From assembly GCA_018221105.1 (NCBI GenBank), contig JAAOYA010000001.1:221733-285732 (forward strand): a stretch of DNA of 64,000 nt, written 5' to 3'. The notes under the pieces are model-generated. The model was not told the DNA's origin. It searched no databases and worked only from the letters and a program-made list of their open reading frames with translations. Below, piece after piece: positions 33,915 through 42,582 of this stretch. The DNA is from Candidatus Woesearchaeota archaeon. GTDB lineage: Archaea; Nanobdellota; Nanobdellia; Woesearchaeales; JAAOYA01. Position numbers and translations under genes: made by a program. Numbering within the stretch: the first letter of the stretch is position 1; each line of letters begins with the position of its first letter.

Positions 33915-34574
33915 ATGCAAGAGCGCAAGCACATTTACAGGTTTTGGCTTTTAATTTTTATTATTGTAAGTTTTGTAGTTGTTTACCAGTTCACTGCACT
34001 GTCAGACTTTTTTTCTCCTGAAAGTCTTGTTAACACAATTCATAATGCTGGAATGTGGGCTATACTGATTTTCATAACGCTAATGATTTTTGGCGCTATT
34101 ATAAATGTTCCAAGCCCATTATTTTATGTTGCTAGTGGTATGGCTTTCGGAGCGTATTTTGGAACAATGATAAGTGTCCTTGGAGCAGTGCTAGCGTCAA
34201 TTATTGTTTTTGGTTTTTCAAGAGCTCTTGGTGAAGAAGTTGTTAAAAAAGTTTTAAAAGAAAAATTTAAAAGATTTCATAAAATATTAGACAATAATGG
34301 TTTGGAAATAATTCTTATAAGTCGCTTGACGCCTTTTAGTCCTTATAATGCTGTCAATTACGCTGCAGGAGTCACCAATATTAGTTTTAAAGATTATTTT
34401 GTTGGAACACTAATTGGAATAATCCCAAAAGTTTTCGCTTTTAATTACCTATCAAGTCCTTACACAGTATATTGGAGTGGAGAATTTTTTATGATGTCAT
34501 TTGTTTTTTTACTGGTACTTTTTTACTGGCCTGCACACTATTGGCGCAAAGAAAAAAGAAAGAAACTAGTTTAA
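33915..34574 (+). CDS. TVP38/TMEM64 (VTT) family membrane protein
   Basis: A 219-residue membrane protein with five to six hydrophobic segments. The centre carries the VTT/DedA-type signature: GMAFGAYFGTMISVLGAVLAS, then a re-entrant-like segment and RLTPFSPYNAVNYAAGVTNISFKDYF near 138-163. DedA-like and VTT proteins act as lipid scramblases in several systems; the role here is inferred from the family. The gene overlaps the convergent glutaredoxin gene by 4 bp. Confidence 0.85.
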   Translation: MQERKHIYRFWLLIFIIVSFVVVYQFTALSDFFSPESLVNTIHNAGMWAILIFITLMIFGAIINVPSPLFYVASGMAFGAYFGTMISVLGAVLASIIVFGFSRALGEEVVKKVLKEKFKRFHKILDNNGLEIILISRLTPFSPYNAVNYAAGVTNISFKDYFVGTLIGIIPKVFAFNYLSSPYTVYWSGEFFMMSFVFLLVLFYWPAHYWRKEKRKKLV

Positions 34575-34807
34575 GACTCTAATGCTTTATCAATTGCTTC
34601 TTGGTTAAAACCTACTATGATGGCGCCGCCAATGTCAAGTACTGGAACTCCCATTTGACCGCTTTTTTCTATCATCTCGTGAGCTCTCTCATGATCTTGT
34701 GAAACATCAACATGATCATACTTAACATTTTTTTCGTCTAAGTATTGTTTTACTCGAACACACCACGGGCAAGTCGGTGTTGAATATACAATGATTTTTT
34801 TGCTCAT
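34571..34807 (-). CDS. glutaredoxin-like protein
   Basis: A 78-residue glutaredoxin: STPTCPWCVRVKQYL with the redox pair Cys13/Cys16, the cis-Pro in GVPVLDIGG near 54-62, and GFNQEAIDKAL at the end. It reduces disulfides or mixed disulfides in the cytosol. The ATG at 34807 is preceded by a GAGGTGG Shine-Dalgarno sequence at 34815-34821, 7 nt upstream, which rules out the longer frame starting at 34840. A TATA box (TTTATAAA) lies just upstream at about 34843-34851. Confidence 0.9.
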   Translation of the reverse strand: MSKKIIVYSTPTCPWCVRVKQYLDEKNVKYDHVDVSQDHERAHEMIEKSGQMGVPVLDIGGAIIVGFNQEAIDKALES

Positions 34808-34914
34808 TTTGTATCCACCTCGAATTTTTGCAGTGCGCAATTATTTATAAAAGTATTGTATTAGTTAATTTTATAAACTCGCAAGGTGTTATTTTGCTTT
34901 AAAGGGTGTGATTA

Positions 34915-36612
34915 TTGACTAACGTGTTTTTTGATTTTGGACTGATTATTGTAATAGCTACTTTTTTTGCGATTATAGCTCGTTACTTGCGCCAACCACT
35001 TATTCCTGTTTACATTATTACTGGTTTAATAATTGGTCCTGGTTTGGGTTTTATTACCGACATTGAAATGATTAAGACTGTTTCAGAAATCGGTATTGCT
35101 TTTTTGCTTTTTATTGTTGGTCTAGAATTAGATTTTAGAAAATTACAAAATATTGGTTTTGTAGCGTCAGTTGGCGGCTCACTGCAAGTAATCACAATTT
35201 TTATTTTAGGATTTTTAATTTCTATGCTTTTAGGTTTTGGTTATCCAGCAAATATTTATTGGGGTTTGATAGCTGCGTTTTCTTCTACAATGGTAGTTAT
35301 TAAAATGCTTGCTGACAAGGGAGAATTGTCAACTTTACACGGTAGAATAATAATTGGAATATTATTAATGCAAGATGTTTTTGCACTGATTGCGATAACA
35401 ACTCTTTCAACTTTGAATAATTTATCATTTTTCTTAGTGATATTTTTTATTTTTAAGGGTTTGTGGGTTATGATTTTCGCGCTTGTTAGTGGTAAATTTT
35501 TGCTGCCACCACTTTTTAAGTTTGCAGCAAAAAGCCAGGACTTGCTTTTTTTGTTGTCAATTAGTACTTGTTTTGGTTTTGCAATGCTTTTTACCTACGC
35601 TGGATTTTCACTAGCTATCGGAGCTTTTATTGCCGGGCTAGCGCTTGCTAGTCTTCCTTACAGCACTGAAATTATTGGCAAGGTTAAAAGCTTGAGAGAT
35701 TTTTTCGCCACAATATTTTTTGTGTCATTAGGTTTAGAATTATCACTTGTTAGCTTATCACAACACATTCCAACAATAATTATTTTTTCAGTACTTATTG
35801 TTATACTAAAACCGTTATTTATCGCGTTTATAGCCTCTATTTTTGGCTACACAAAACGCAATAGTTTTTTATCAGCGATATCTTTAGGCCAGGTTAGCGA
35901 GTTTTCACTTATTCTAGTGGCTCAAGGATTACTATTAGGTCACATAACACAAGAAATTTTTTCTCTAACTATTGTTTTGACAATAATAACTATCGGTATT
36001 AGCTCTTATTTTATCAAGTTTGATAAGACAATCTATAACAAGATATCTCATAAGTTAAAAATTTTGGATAGGGTGGCTCTTGATAAGTCATTGCAGTATG
36101 GAAGTCATAAAGAAAAAGAAGTCATCCTAGTGGGCTATCATAGAATAGCTTATAGTATTGTTGAAAAACTTCACAATTTAAGAAAAGATTTCATAGTCAT
36201 AGATTATAATCCTGATATTATCCGAGAGCTTGCCAGTGAAAAAATTACTTGTTTGTATGGTGACATATCTGACCCTGAAATATTGCAAAAAATTGATTTT
36301 AAAACTGCAAAGCTCATTGTTTCAACAATTCCTGAAGAAGATGACAACAAACTATTATTACAAAAAGCCAAGGATGCCAACCCTAAGGTTATGGTTTTTG
36401 TTACGGCAAACCAGATTGATGAAGCACTAGAATTGTATGATCGCGGCGCGGACTATGTTATAATGCCGCATTTTCTTGGCGGAGAACACACTAGTTTGAT
36501 GATTGAAGACACTCAAGATTTTGAAAAATTATTAAAAAATAAAATGCGCCACGTTGACCAATTGCAAAAGCGTCGAGGTGTTGGCCAAACACATCATAAA
36601 AATGTCAAGTGA
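34915..36612 (+). CDS. CPA2-family cation/proton antiporter with RCK domain (KefB-like)
   Basis: A 565-residue membrane transporter. About 12 hydrophobic segments cover 1-370 and fit the Na+/H+ exchanger fold of CPA2 (TGLIIGPGLG near 37-46, GIAFLLFIVGLELDF near 60-74, and a GQVSEFSLIL helix near 330). Residues about 400-520 are an RCK N-terminal Rossmann domain (VILVGYHRIAYSIVEKL; VIDYNPD) that would sense nucleotide or K+. The start is a TTG at 34915 with a GGGTG Shine-Dalgarno site about 8 nt upstream and a TATA box (TTTATAAA, about 34870). It overlaps the CRM-domain gene. Confidence 0.88.
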   Translation: MTNVFFDFGLIIVIATFFAIIARYLRQPLIPVYIITGLIIGPGLGFITDIEMIKTVSEIGIAFLLFIVGLELDFRKLQNIGFVASVGGSLQVITIFILGFLISMLLGFGYPANIYWGLIAAFSSTMVVIKMLADKGELSTLHGRIIIGILLMQDVFALIAITTLSTLNNLSFFLVIFFIFKGLWVMIFALVSGKFLLPPLFKFAAKSQDLLFLLSISTCFGFAMLFTYAGFSLAIGAFIAGLALASLPYSTEIIGKVKSLRDFFATIFFVSLGLELSLVSLSQHIPTIIIFSVLIVILKPLFIAFIASIFGYTKRNSFLSAISLGQVSEFSLILVAQGLLLGHITQEIFSLTIVLTIITIGISSYFIKFDKTIYNKISHKLKILDRVALDKSLQYGSHKEKEVILVGYHRIAYSIVEKLHNLRKDFIVIDYNPDIIRELASEKITCLYGDISDPEILQKIDFKTAKLIVSTIPEEDDNKLLLQKAKDANPKVMVFVTANQIDEALELYDRGADYVIMPHFLGGEHTSLMIEDTQDFEKLLKNKMRHVDQLQKRRGVGQTHHKNVK

Positions 36613-36862
36613 AAAAAAAGAATTGTTAGTCAAGGCTAGTGCCTTAAAGCCTATTGTTCAAATTGGCAAGAATGGTTTGACAAAGACTGTTATTGAAGAA
36701 ATAATCAAGCATTTAAAAAAAAGAAAGTTGATAAAAGTCAAACTCTTAAAAAGTATTGTTAGTAACGCTGACAAAAAATTGCTTGTTGATGAGCTTGTAG
36801 CAAAGACTAACTCTACAAGATTACAAGTTGTTGGCAGTGTTGTGACATTGTATAAAAAATAA
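36602..36862 (+). CDS. CRS1/YhbY (CRM) domain RNA-binding protein
   Basis: An 86-residue single CRM domain: LVKASALKPIVQIGKNGLTKTVIEEI with the GKNGLT loop at about 21-26, a basic HLKKRKLIKVKL strand, and VVGSVVTLYKK at the end. YhbY-type proteins bind rRNA in ribosome assembly. The ATG at 36602 overlaps the 3' end of the antiporter gene by 11 bp, so co-transcription is likely. The open frame goes back to 36554, but the domain starts at this Met. Confidence 0.9.
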   Translation: MSSEKKELLVKASALKPIVQIGKNGLTKTVIEEIIKHLKKRKLIKVKLLKSIVSNADKKLLVDELVAKTNSTRLQVVGSVVTLYKK

Positions 36863-36878
36863 TGTTTTTTCCATTAAT

Positions 36879-36887
36879 TTTATAAAG
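36879..36887 (+). promoter_or_regulatory. TATA box of the 36.9-41.9 kb gene cluster
   Basis: TTTATAAAG, 30 nt before the ATG at 36909. It chooses this Met over the GTG at 36894. Confidence 0.6.
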
Positions 36888-36908
36888 GCACTCGTGCACA
36901 ATACTGGT

Positions 36909-38471
36909 ATGGATGTCACAAAGTTTAAAGAGTTGCTGGCAAGTCATGGTTTTGGAGAGTTTGACGAGGACGGCACTGCAATTGCCAGTATTGACGAGCA
37001 CGAAGTAGATATTAATGGCAATAAGGTTGTGACTCGTTTTCCTGATAGTAAGGGCAATTATTACAGGCTTGTTTTTGAATCATACACTCATTCTGTTGAG
37101 GAAAGTTATTATTGGATTTTAAATCACCTAAAAGAAGATTTGGGTTTTACACTGCAAGAAAAAGTTATTGACACTTTTACTGCTAGTGAACAATCAGCTT
37201 TTTGGGGTGCTTCAGCTCAAAGGCTTAGCTTGCAACAACAAAACGCTCAAAATTATTTGCGAACTATCAGTGAAATGCTTAACGGTGTTTACCAATTGGT
37301 TCGAGAGATCAGAAATATTGATATTAACCTTTCATATTATGCTGACGTGCAAAAAGCTATTGAAGAAGAAAAAAAGCTTGGCAGGAATAAAATCTCTAAA
37401 GGATTGCTTGATAAGCGTAATGATGCTGAAATCGTGCTAAAAGACAAGTGGGTAACACAAGTTGAGGGCGGCACTAAAAGTCCTACTAGTGTTCTTGGAT
37501 TGTCACAACAGGTCGGTTTTGCAACTTTGCCAGACTTATTTTATAAAACGCATGTTAATTCTAAAGAAGACATCGGCTCTAGAATGGATAAACTGGCTAA
37601 AGATTTTAATCCTTCAGTTTTGAGGGTTTTGCGCGAGAAACTTCGAGAGTTTTTTGAGTGGAAAGAGCACACTCAAAAAGAGTTGGAAGTTCGCAAAAAC
37701 TTCCAGGTCAAGTATTTAAGACAAATGTTTAATAGTGTTCGATTGTATGCCCAATGGGCCAGGCCTTACATGAAGCATGCTAACAGGTTGTCTTCTAAGG
37801 ATCGCATGATTGAAGACCCTTCTCTTATTGCTGCTTTTGATGGAGCGCTTATCGAAATTGAAACATTATGTATGAAAAAATTTTCTGAAAAAACTGCTAA
37901 CAAAGACTTTTATAGCGTGATTAGCGTTTCAGTAAATCATAAAACCAGGCCTAGTCTTGATTACCAACGTGATCAACATCAGCACCGCGGCCCTATTCAC
38001 GTTGGAGCTACTGAGATTGTGTTGCGCGCTTACGCTTGGGATGATGAACAATTGCAAAATTATCGTGATATGAGAAAAGAAGAAGATTTGGCATTGCTTG
38101 CAGAGATTGACACTGGCATTAAAGATTCTCTTGAGAGTTTAGGTGATGAGATGAAAACATATTTGAAAGAGGCTGGTGAATCGTTTGAGCTTACCCGTGA
38201 AGAGAAAAAGGCTGAGACTGTTAGTAAAAAGAAAAAAGATTCTCATAAACAACATTTTTTCGAGCCTTTCTACGCGCCATTCGCACCTATAGTAATGTTT
38301 TATAAGAGAAAGAGCGGCGAGAAAACCCGTTTGCCTAGTGGTAAAAAAGAGACAAAGCATCATAAATGGTTAAAAAAAGGTGTTAAGGATAGTGCACTAA
38401 AGACTGCTAGTGGTATGATGTGGCACGTTTACAAGAATTATAAGAAGAGTCATCGAATGCTTGCATGGTAA
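36909..38471 (+). CDS. uncharacterised protein, 520 aa, first gene of a cluster
   Basis: I do not recognise the family. The protein is soluble and largely helical. The N-terminal 80 residues are mixed alpha/beta (FGEFDEDGTAIASIDEHEVDING), the middle (100-330) has long charged helices, and the C-terminus holds His-rich and Lys-rich stretches (KKKKDSHKQHFFEPFY near 432-447). No enzyme motif or membrane segment is evident. It is the lead gene of a same-strand run of five genes; the next gene starts directly after its stop codon. Confidence 0.65.
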   Translation: MDVTKFKELLASHGFGEFDEDGTAIASIDEHEVDINGNKVVTRFPDSKGNYYRLVFESYTHSVEESYYWILNHLKEDLGFTLQEKVIDTFTASEQSAFWGASAQRLSLQQQNAQNYLRTISEMLNGVYQLVREIRNIDINLSYYADVQKAIEEEKKLGRNKISKGLLDKRNDAEIVLKDKWVTQVEGGTKSPTSVLGLSQQVGFATLPDLFYKTHVNSKEDIGSRMDKLAKDFNPSVLRVLREKLREFFEWKEHTQKELEVRKNFQVKYLRQMFNSVRLYAQWARPYMKHANRLSSKDRMIEDPSLIAAFDGALIEIETLCMKKFSEKTANKDFYSVISVSVNHKTRPSLDYQRDQHQHRGPIHVGATEIVLRAYAWDDEQLQNYRDMRKEEDLALLAEIDTGIKDSLESLGDEMKTYLKEAGESFELTREEKKAETVSKKKKDSHKQHFFEPFYAPFAPIVMFYKRKSGEKTRLPSGKKETKHHKWLKKGVKDSALKTASGMMWHVYKNYKKSHRMLAW

Positions 38472-38993
38472 ATGAAGCTTGAAGAATTTATTGAACGCTT
38501 GCGCAAAGCTAAAACACAAGAAGAACGTGATGAAATTTTGCGTGAGTACGAAGAAGAATTAAAGAAACAGCTTGCAGAGCGTCAAAAGCTTGCAAGCGCG
38601 CGCGAAGAAGAAGTTGAAGAGTTGCAGCGCCAAATAAATGTTGCTGAAAACCTCGCGCAAGCCGAGAATCTTCAAGATTTGCAAGAGCGCCTTGAAGTGT
38701 TGCGAGAGCAAGAACAACAAGAGCGTGAAAAAGCAGAGCAAGAGCAATCTCGACTAGAAGAAATCGCTGCACAGGAGAGTCAATCACGCGAAAACAATGT
38801 TGCATCGCAAGATTTTGATCCTAAAGAACTTTATAGTTCAGGAGTAGAAAAAGTTTATGAAGAATCAACCCAAAGTGATAGTGGTGGCGAGTTGCCATCA
38901 AGTGTTTACAAATCCTCAGATGGCGGGGGAGTTAGTACTGATTCAAAAAAAGCACTAAAAAAGTTAGGACTTGATTATAGTAGTGATGATTAA
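38472..38993 (+). CDS. acidic coiled-coil protein, 173 aa
   Basis: Residues 1-110 form one long charged coiled coil rich in Glu, Gln and Arg. Residues 110-173 are Ser/Gly/Asp-rich and probably unstructured. The ATG follows the stop of the upstream gene with no gap, and the next gene starts one base after this stop, so all three are translationally linked. A structural or adaptor role is likely, but no family is recognised. Confidence 0.65.
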   Translation: MKLEEFIERLRKAKTQEERDEILREYEEELKKQLAERQKLASAREEEVEELQRQINVAENLAQAENLQDLQERLEVLREQEQQEREKAEQEQSRLEEIAAQESQSRENNVASQDFDPKELYSSGVEKVYEESTQSDSGGELPSSVYKSSDGGGVSTDSKKALKKLGLDYSSDD

Positions 38994-38994
38994 A

Positions 38995-40665
38995 ATGGCA
39001 GACTACACTCATTCAATGGATCGTGCTCATGGAGGGCAAGACTCTTATACTCCTGTAGATATTACACCTCGAGAGCTTGGAGCTAATGTTAATCCTTTTG
39101 TGCAACCGCGCGAAGGCCTAAAAGCGCGTATTTTTGAAGGATTATCAAAGATTGAGTTTGAGTTTATGGGTGCTGGCAAGGGCAACAGTCAAAGTTTTAC
39201 TCCTGAAACTTTTGGCGCTTTGGAGCGCAAGGAATTGCGCGAACTAGCACATCTTAATGAGATGGAAACAACTACTCACGCCAGTCCTAACGCTGGCGCT
39301 ATTAGCGGTTTTACACAAAACGGTTTTAATGATCAGGCTAGTGAGCGCTCAATTAAAGAGTTAAAAAAAGCTATTGATTTTGCTGGCGAAGCATCAACCG
39401 GCGGAGCGGTAGTGTTTCACATTGGAGAGTGGATTAGGCCAATATCAACACATACCAGTTTTGAAGGTTTTGAAGGAGAAAAAAATAAAGAATTGTACAC
39501 TTTAGCTGACGAGGAAACAGGACAGTTGATCAATATTAGCCGCGATCAAAAGTTTTACTTGGCAAAAGAAAAAGATGGTAAAGTAGAGCATGACGATAAA
39601 GGATTGGTTGCTGTTGAAGAATTGCGCTTTGATGATGTTTACAAAAAAGCATTAGCTGATGAAGAATTCAAAAAAAATAATCCTGATTACAAAAGCCTTT
39701 CACAACAAGCGATTGTCTTACGATTTGCACATTTTGATCCTGAACTAAAAACTGCTCGCGGCAGAGCAGTGCGCTACGCTAAATGGGCTGAAAAAAATGG
39801 TAGTGCTCAAGGCAGTCCTTTTGAGATTGGCGAAGAAGAAGCTATTGGTGCAGCGCAACAATATGAAAAACTAAAAACGCAAGTTGGTCGTTGGCGCTCT
39901 GTTGAAGAGATTGGTCTTAAAAAGACTGCTCAAGCAATGTCCAAAACTGCAATGCACACTCGAGCGGTGTACCAAAAAAATAAAAGTCATTTGAAAAAGC
40001 AGTTGTATTTGGCACCTGAAGCTTTCATGCCTGAACAATACGGCTCGCACCCTGACGAGTTTGAAAAAATCATTAATAAATCACGCGAAGAATTTGCAAG
40101 ACGATTACACGATGATAAAGGTCTAAGTACAGAGCAGGCTTCAAAAGAAGCAGCACAGTATATCAAGGGAACAATTGATATTGGTCACATGAATCAATGG
40201 CGCCAATATTATAAAGCTAAAGAGCCACAAAAGAGCGATCAAGAGTTTGATAAGTGGTTGGTTGGAAAGTTTTCAAAACTTGCAGAGAAAGGTTTTGTCG
40301 GTCATGTTCACTTGAGTGATAATTTTGGCTATGATGACGAGCACATCACGCCAGGCGAGGGTAACGCTCCGATTAAAGCTTTTGTAAAAGCCATGAAAGA
40401 AGCGTCAAAAAAGAGCGGTACAGACATCGATTTTATTATGGAAACAGGCCCTTTTAATCCTACTACTGCATGGAGTGATACACTGGCACATTTTGACAGT
40501 CCTGTTTTTGGCGTTAGTCGTAAAATGCCTCCTGTTGATGGTTTTGGACAAATTCATGATAGTTATTTTGGCAAGACCAAAAGCGCTAATTATATTGTTG
40601 GCGATTATGCTCCAAGCGAGCGATTTCGGGGTGCACCATTTTATAGTGGTTTGCCATTAGAATAA
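38995..40665 (+). CDS. endonuclease IV / xylose-isomerase-like TIM-barrel protein
   Basis: A 556-residue protein. The C-terminal half has hallmarks of the AP-endonuclease-2/xylose-isomerase TIM barrel: DIGHMNQWRQYY near 396-407, HVHLSDNFGYDDEHITPGEG near 441-460 and FIMETGPF near 485-492. These supply the metal-binding His, Asp and Glu residues. The N-terminal part also fits a barrel start (KIEFEFMGAGKG, FHIGEW). Inserts make it much longer than true endonuclease IV (about 280 residues), so the substrate may differ. Upstream and downstream genes are linked by very short gaps. Confidence 0.7.
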   Translation: MADYTHSMDRAHGGQDSYTPVDITPRELGANVNPFVQPREGLKARIFEGLSKIEFEFMGAGKGNSQSFTPETFGALERKELRELAHLNEMETTTHASPNAGAISGFTQNGFNDQASERSIKELKKAIDFAGEASTGGAVVFHIGEWIRPISTHTSFEGFEGEKNKELYTLADEETGQLINISRDQKFYLAKEKDGKVEHDDKGLVAVEELRFDDVYKKALADEEFKKNNPDYKSLSQQAIVLRFAHFDPELKTARGRAVRYAKWAEKNGSAQGSPFEIGEEEAIGAAQQYEKLKTQVGRWRSVEEIGLKKTAQAMSKTAMHTRAVYQKNKSHLKKQLYLAPEAFMPEQYGSHPDEFEKIINKSREEFARRLHDDKGLSTEQASKEAAQYIKGTIDIGHMNQWRQYYKAKEPQKSDQEFDKWLVGKFSKLAEKGFVGHVHLSDNFGYDDEHITPGEGNAPIKAFVKAMKEASKKSGTDIDFIMETGPFNPTTAWSDTLAHFDSPVFGVSRKMPPVDGFGQIHDSYFGKTKSANYIVGDYAPSERFRGAPFYSGLPLE

Positions 40666-40703
40666 AAAGCTTTAAAAACATGCTTTGCAATTGATTGATA
40701 AAA

Positions 40704-40710
40704 GAGGTGG
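40704..40710 (+). promoter_or_regulatory. Shine-Dalgarno site that sets a TTG start
   Basis: GAGGTGG, followed after 4 nt by TTG at 40715. It favours this start over the upstream TTG at 40685. Confidence 0.6.
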
Positions 40711-40714
40711 AAGT

Positions 40715-41515
40715 TTGGAATTTGATGTTGACAAACACGAGTTTAACAAAGAAAAGTATTCTAAAGATGACTTTGATATAGTACTCTCTTTTGCAAAAGA
40801 ATTATCTAGTGAAATCAAAGAATTATTAAGAGCTGTAGTAATCTTCGGCAGTGCAGCTCGCCACGAAAAAAAAGCTAATGATATTGATGTGCTAGTGGTT
40901 TTGGATGATGCTAGTGTTGAGATTACTTCTGAGCTTTCACAAGCTTACTCTAGTATCACTTCTAAAATCGTCAATAAAGTAAGTCGTAAACTTCACATTA
41001 CAACACTTAAATACACAACTTTTTGGGAGTATGTTAGAAGTGGCGATCCTGTCGGAGTAAATATTTTGCGCGATGGCGTTGCAATACTTGATAAAGGCGT
41101 TTTTGGCGTTATGCAAACACTTCTCTTTAAAGGCAAGATACGGCCTTCTAGTGAAGCTGTGTGGAATTATTTTGATCGCGCTCCTAGAACATTGGCCAAT
41201 GCTAAATGGCATGTTGAACAAGGTGTTATTGACTTGTACTGGGCGTGCATTGACTCTGCTCACGCAGCTTTAATGCATAAGGGTCAAGTGCCTCCTAGCC
41301 CTTCGCATGTTGCTTTAATGATTGAAAAAGTGTTGGTTAAAAAAAAGTTAGTTCCAAAAACTGCTCCTAATACTATGCGAAAGTTTTACAATCTTAGCAA
41401 AAGCATTGCAAGGCGCGAGATTAAAAATATTAGTGGTTCAGAGTTTGATAAGTTGTACGCTCAAGCGCATTCATTTGTTGCTAGTATGCAGCGCGTTGTT
41501 AGTCAATCAGCATAA
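40715..41515 (+). CDS. MNT nucleotidyltransferase fused to a HEPN-like domain
   Basis: A 266-residue protein. Residues about 38-110 are a minimal nucleotidyltransferase: VVIFGSAARHEKKANDIDVLVV, with Gly45-Ser46 and the metal-binding Asp56 and Asp58. Residues about 155-260 are an all-helical HEPN-like domain (VIDLYWACIDSAHAALMHKG). MNT and HEPN are usually separate toxin-antitoxin partners in archaea, where the MNT AMPylates the HEPN RNase; here they are in one chain. The RNase motif RxxxxxH is not clearly present, so toxin activity is unproven. The start is a TTG with a strong Shine-Dalgarno site. Confidence 0.7.
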   Translation: MEFDVDKHEFNKEKYSKDDFDIVLSFAKELSSEIKELLRAVVIFGSAARHEKKANDIDVLVVLDDASVEITSELSQAYSSITSKIVNKVSRKLHITTLKYTTFWEYVRSGDPVGVNILRDGVAILDKGVFGVMQTLLFKGKIRPSSEAVWNYFDRAPRTLANAKWHVEQGVIDLYWACIDSAHAALMHKGQVPPSPSHVALMIEKVLVKKKLVPKTAPNTMRKFYNLSKSIARREIKNISGSEFDKLYAQAHSFVASMQRVVSQSA

Positions 41516-41547
41516 AATTAATAAAACATTATAGGTTGGTTCTTGTT

Positions 41548-41862
41548 ATGGTTCGATTATCTAAAGAAGAATGGGAGGAATGGTATGATGAGCAGGCTAA
41601 CATTCTGTGGGATTCTTATGAAACTGAAATGATCAAAGAACACCCTGATAAGCGAAGCGCAATTCATAGAGCATACTCTCATAAGTTTAAACATTTGAAA
41701 AAGCGTTATGAGAGGGCTGTGCAAAAGGAGATTTTGCGCGAGAATAAGGTTTTGACTAGAAAACCTACAAGACTAGCAGTATTATTTAATGATTATAAAG
41801 AGCAAATAATGTTTTTTCTTGAGCGTAAAGGAATAATTAAACAAAAAAAAGAAAAAGAATAA
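41548..41862 (+). CDS. hypothetical protein, 104 aa
   Basis: A basic, helical 104-residue protein with many Glu, Lys, Trp and Tyr residues (EEWEEWYDEQANILW near the start) and a Lys-rich tail. No family is recognised. The ATG at 41548 is chosen over an upstream in-frame TTG (41536), as no ribosome-binding site supports the longer form. It is the last gene of the 36.9-41.9 kb run. Confidence 0.55.
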   Translation: MVRLSKEEWEEWYDEQANILWDSYETEMIKEHPDKRSAIHRAYSHKFKHLKKRYERAVQKEILRENKVLTRKPTRLAVLFNDYKEQIMFFLERKGIIKQKKEKE

Positions 41863-41951
41863 TGGTATGACAGTATACTAATTAGTATCTTAAAATATCT
41901 TTTTGTTTTTTCTATAGTTTTTTAAAAACCCACTCATTTCAAAAAAACAAC

Positions 41952-42530
41952 ATGACATTCACCGAGGAAAAAAAAGAATACTTGCAAGCATTGCAAAAGC
42001 CTGACAGCTCAAAACAAGGCCACATTGACAAAGAAATATTGCCATTAGTGGACACCATCAACAAATTAGAAGATTATTATACGACAAGCTCGTGCGCAGG
42101 CAGAATAATACTAATAGAATTCAAAGAACCACTACGAAAAGATAATACTCACTGGCACTACACAAGCCACCAACAAGCAAAACTATCAGACATTCAAAAA
42201 GCATTACAAAAACCTTCACAGTTTGACGTTTGGCTAAAAGTTGAAGGAGCAATACTGCACGTATGCGCAAAAGACCTAGACTCTGCACAAATTCTATTAA
42301 ACACTGCACGTGCTTGCGGCTTTAAACGATCAGGAATAATGAGTGTGAACAAAAGAATAATGCTAGAGTTAACAGCAACAGAAATGATGGACTGCCTAGT
42401 AAAACGCGAAGGAAAAATAATAATCCCTGATGATTACCTAAAAATCTTTGTAGAAGAAGCAAATAAAAAACTATCAAACAACACACAAAAAGTAGCAAGA
42501 TTGCACGAGAAAATAAACAAATTGCACTAG
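41952..42530 (+). CDS. taw3: tRNA-Phe wyosine methyltransferase Taw3/TYW3
   Basis: A 192-residue enzyme of the TYW3/Taw3 family, which N4-methylates the 7-aminocarboxypropyl-demethylwyosine at position 37 of tRNA-Phe. Visible family blocks: [26 protein letters not shown] near 27-52 with the SSCAGR motif, [22 protein letters not shown] near 96-110 and [11 protein letters not shown] near 120-130. The end is normal. Wyosine synthesis is an archaeal/eukaryotic trait. No other taw gene is in the window. Confidence 0.93.
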   Translation: MTFTEEKKEYLQALQKPDSSKQGHIDKEILPLVDTINKLEDYYTTSSCAGRIILIEFKEPLRKDNTHWHYTSHQQAKLSDIQKALQKPSQFDVWLKVEGAILHVCAKDLDSAQILLNTARACGFKRSGIMSVNKRIMLELTATEMMDCLVKREGKIIIPDDYLKIFVEEANKKLSNNTQKVARLHEKINKLH

Positions 42531-42531
42531 T

Positions 42532-42542
42532 TTTATATATAA
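42532..42542 (+). promoter_or_regulatory. archaeal TATA box of the sigma-fusion gene
   Basis: TTTATATATAA. The predicted transcription start near 42558 leaves a 25-nt leader with a GGGAG Shine-Dalgarno element (42574-42578), 4 nt before the ATG at 42583. So the gene for the sigma-like protein itself has an archaeal-type promoter. Confidence 0.6.
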
Positions 42543-42582
42543 GAAACTTGCAAAATTAACAACAGTTATAGCAGGGAGTTTC

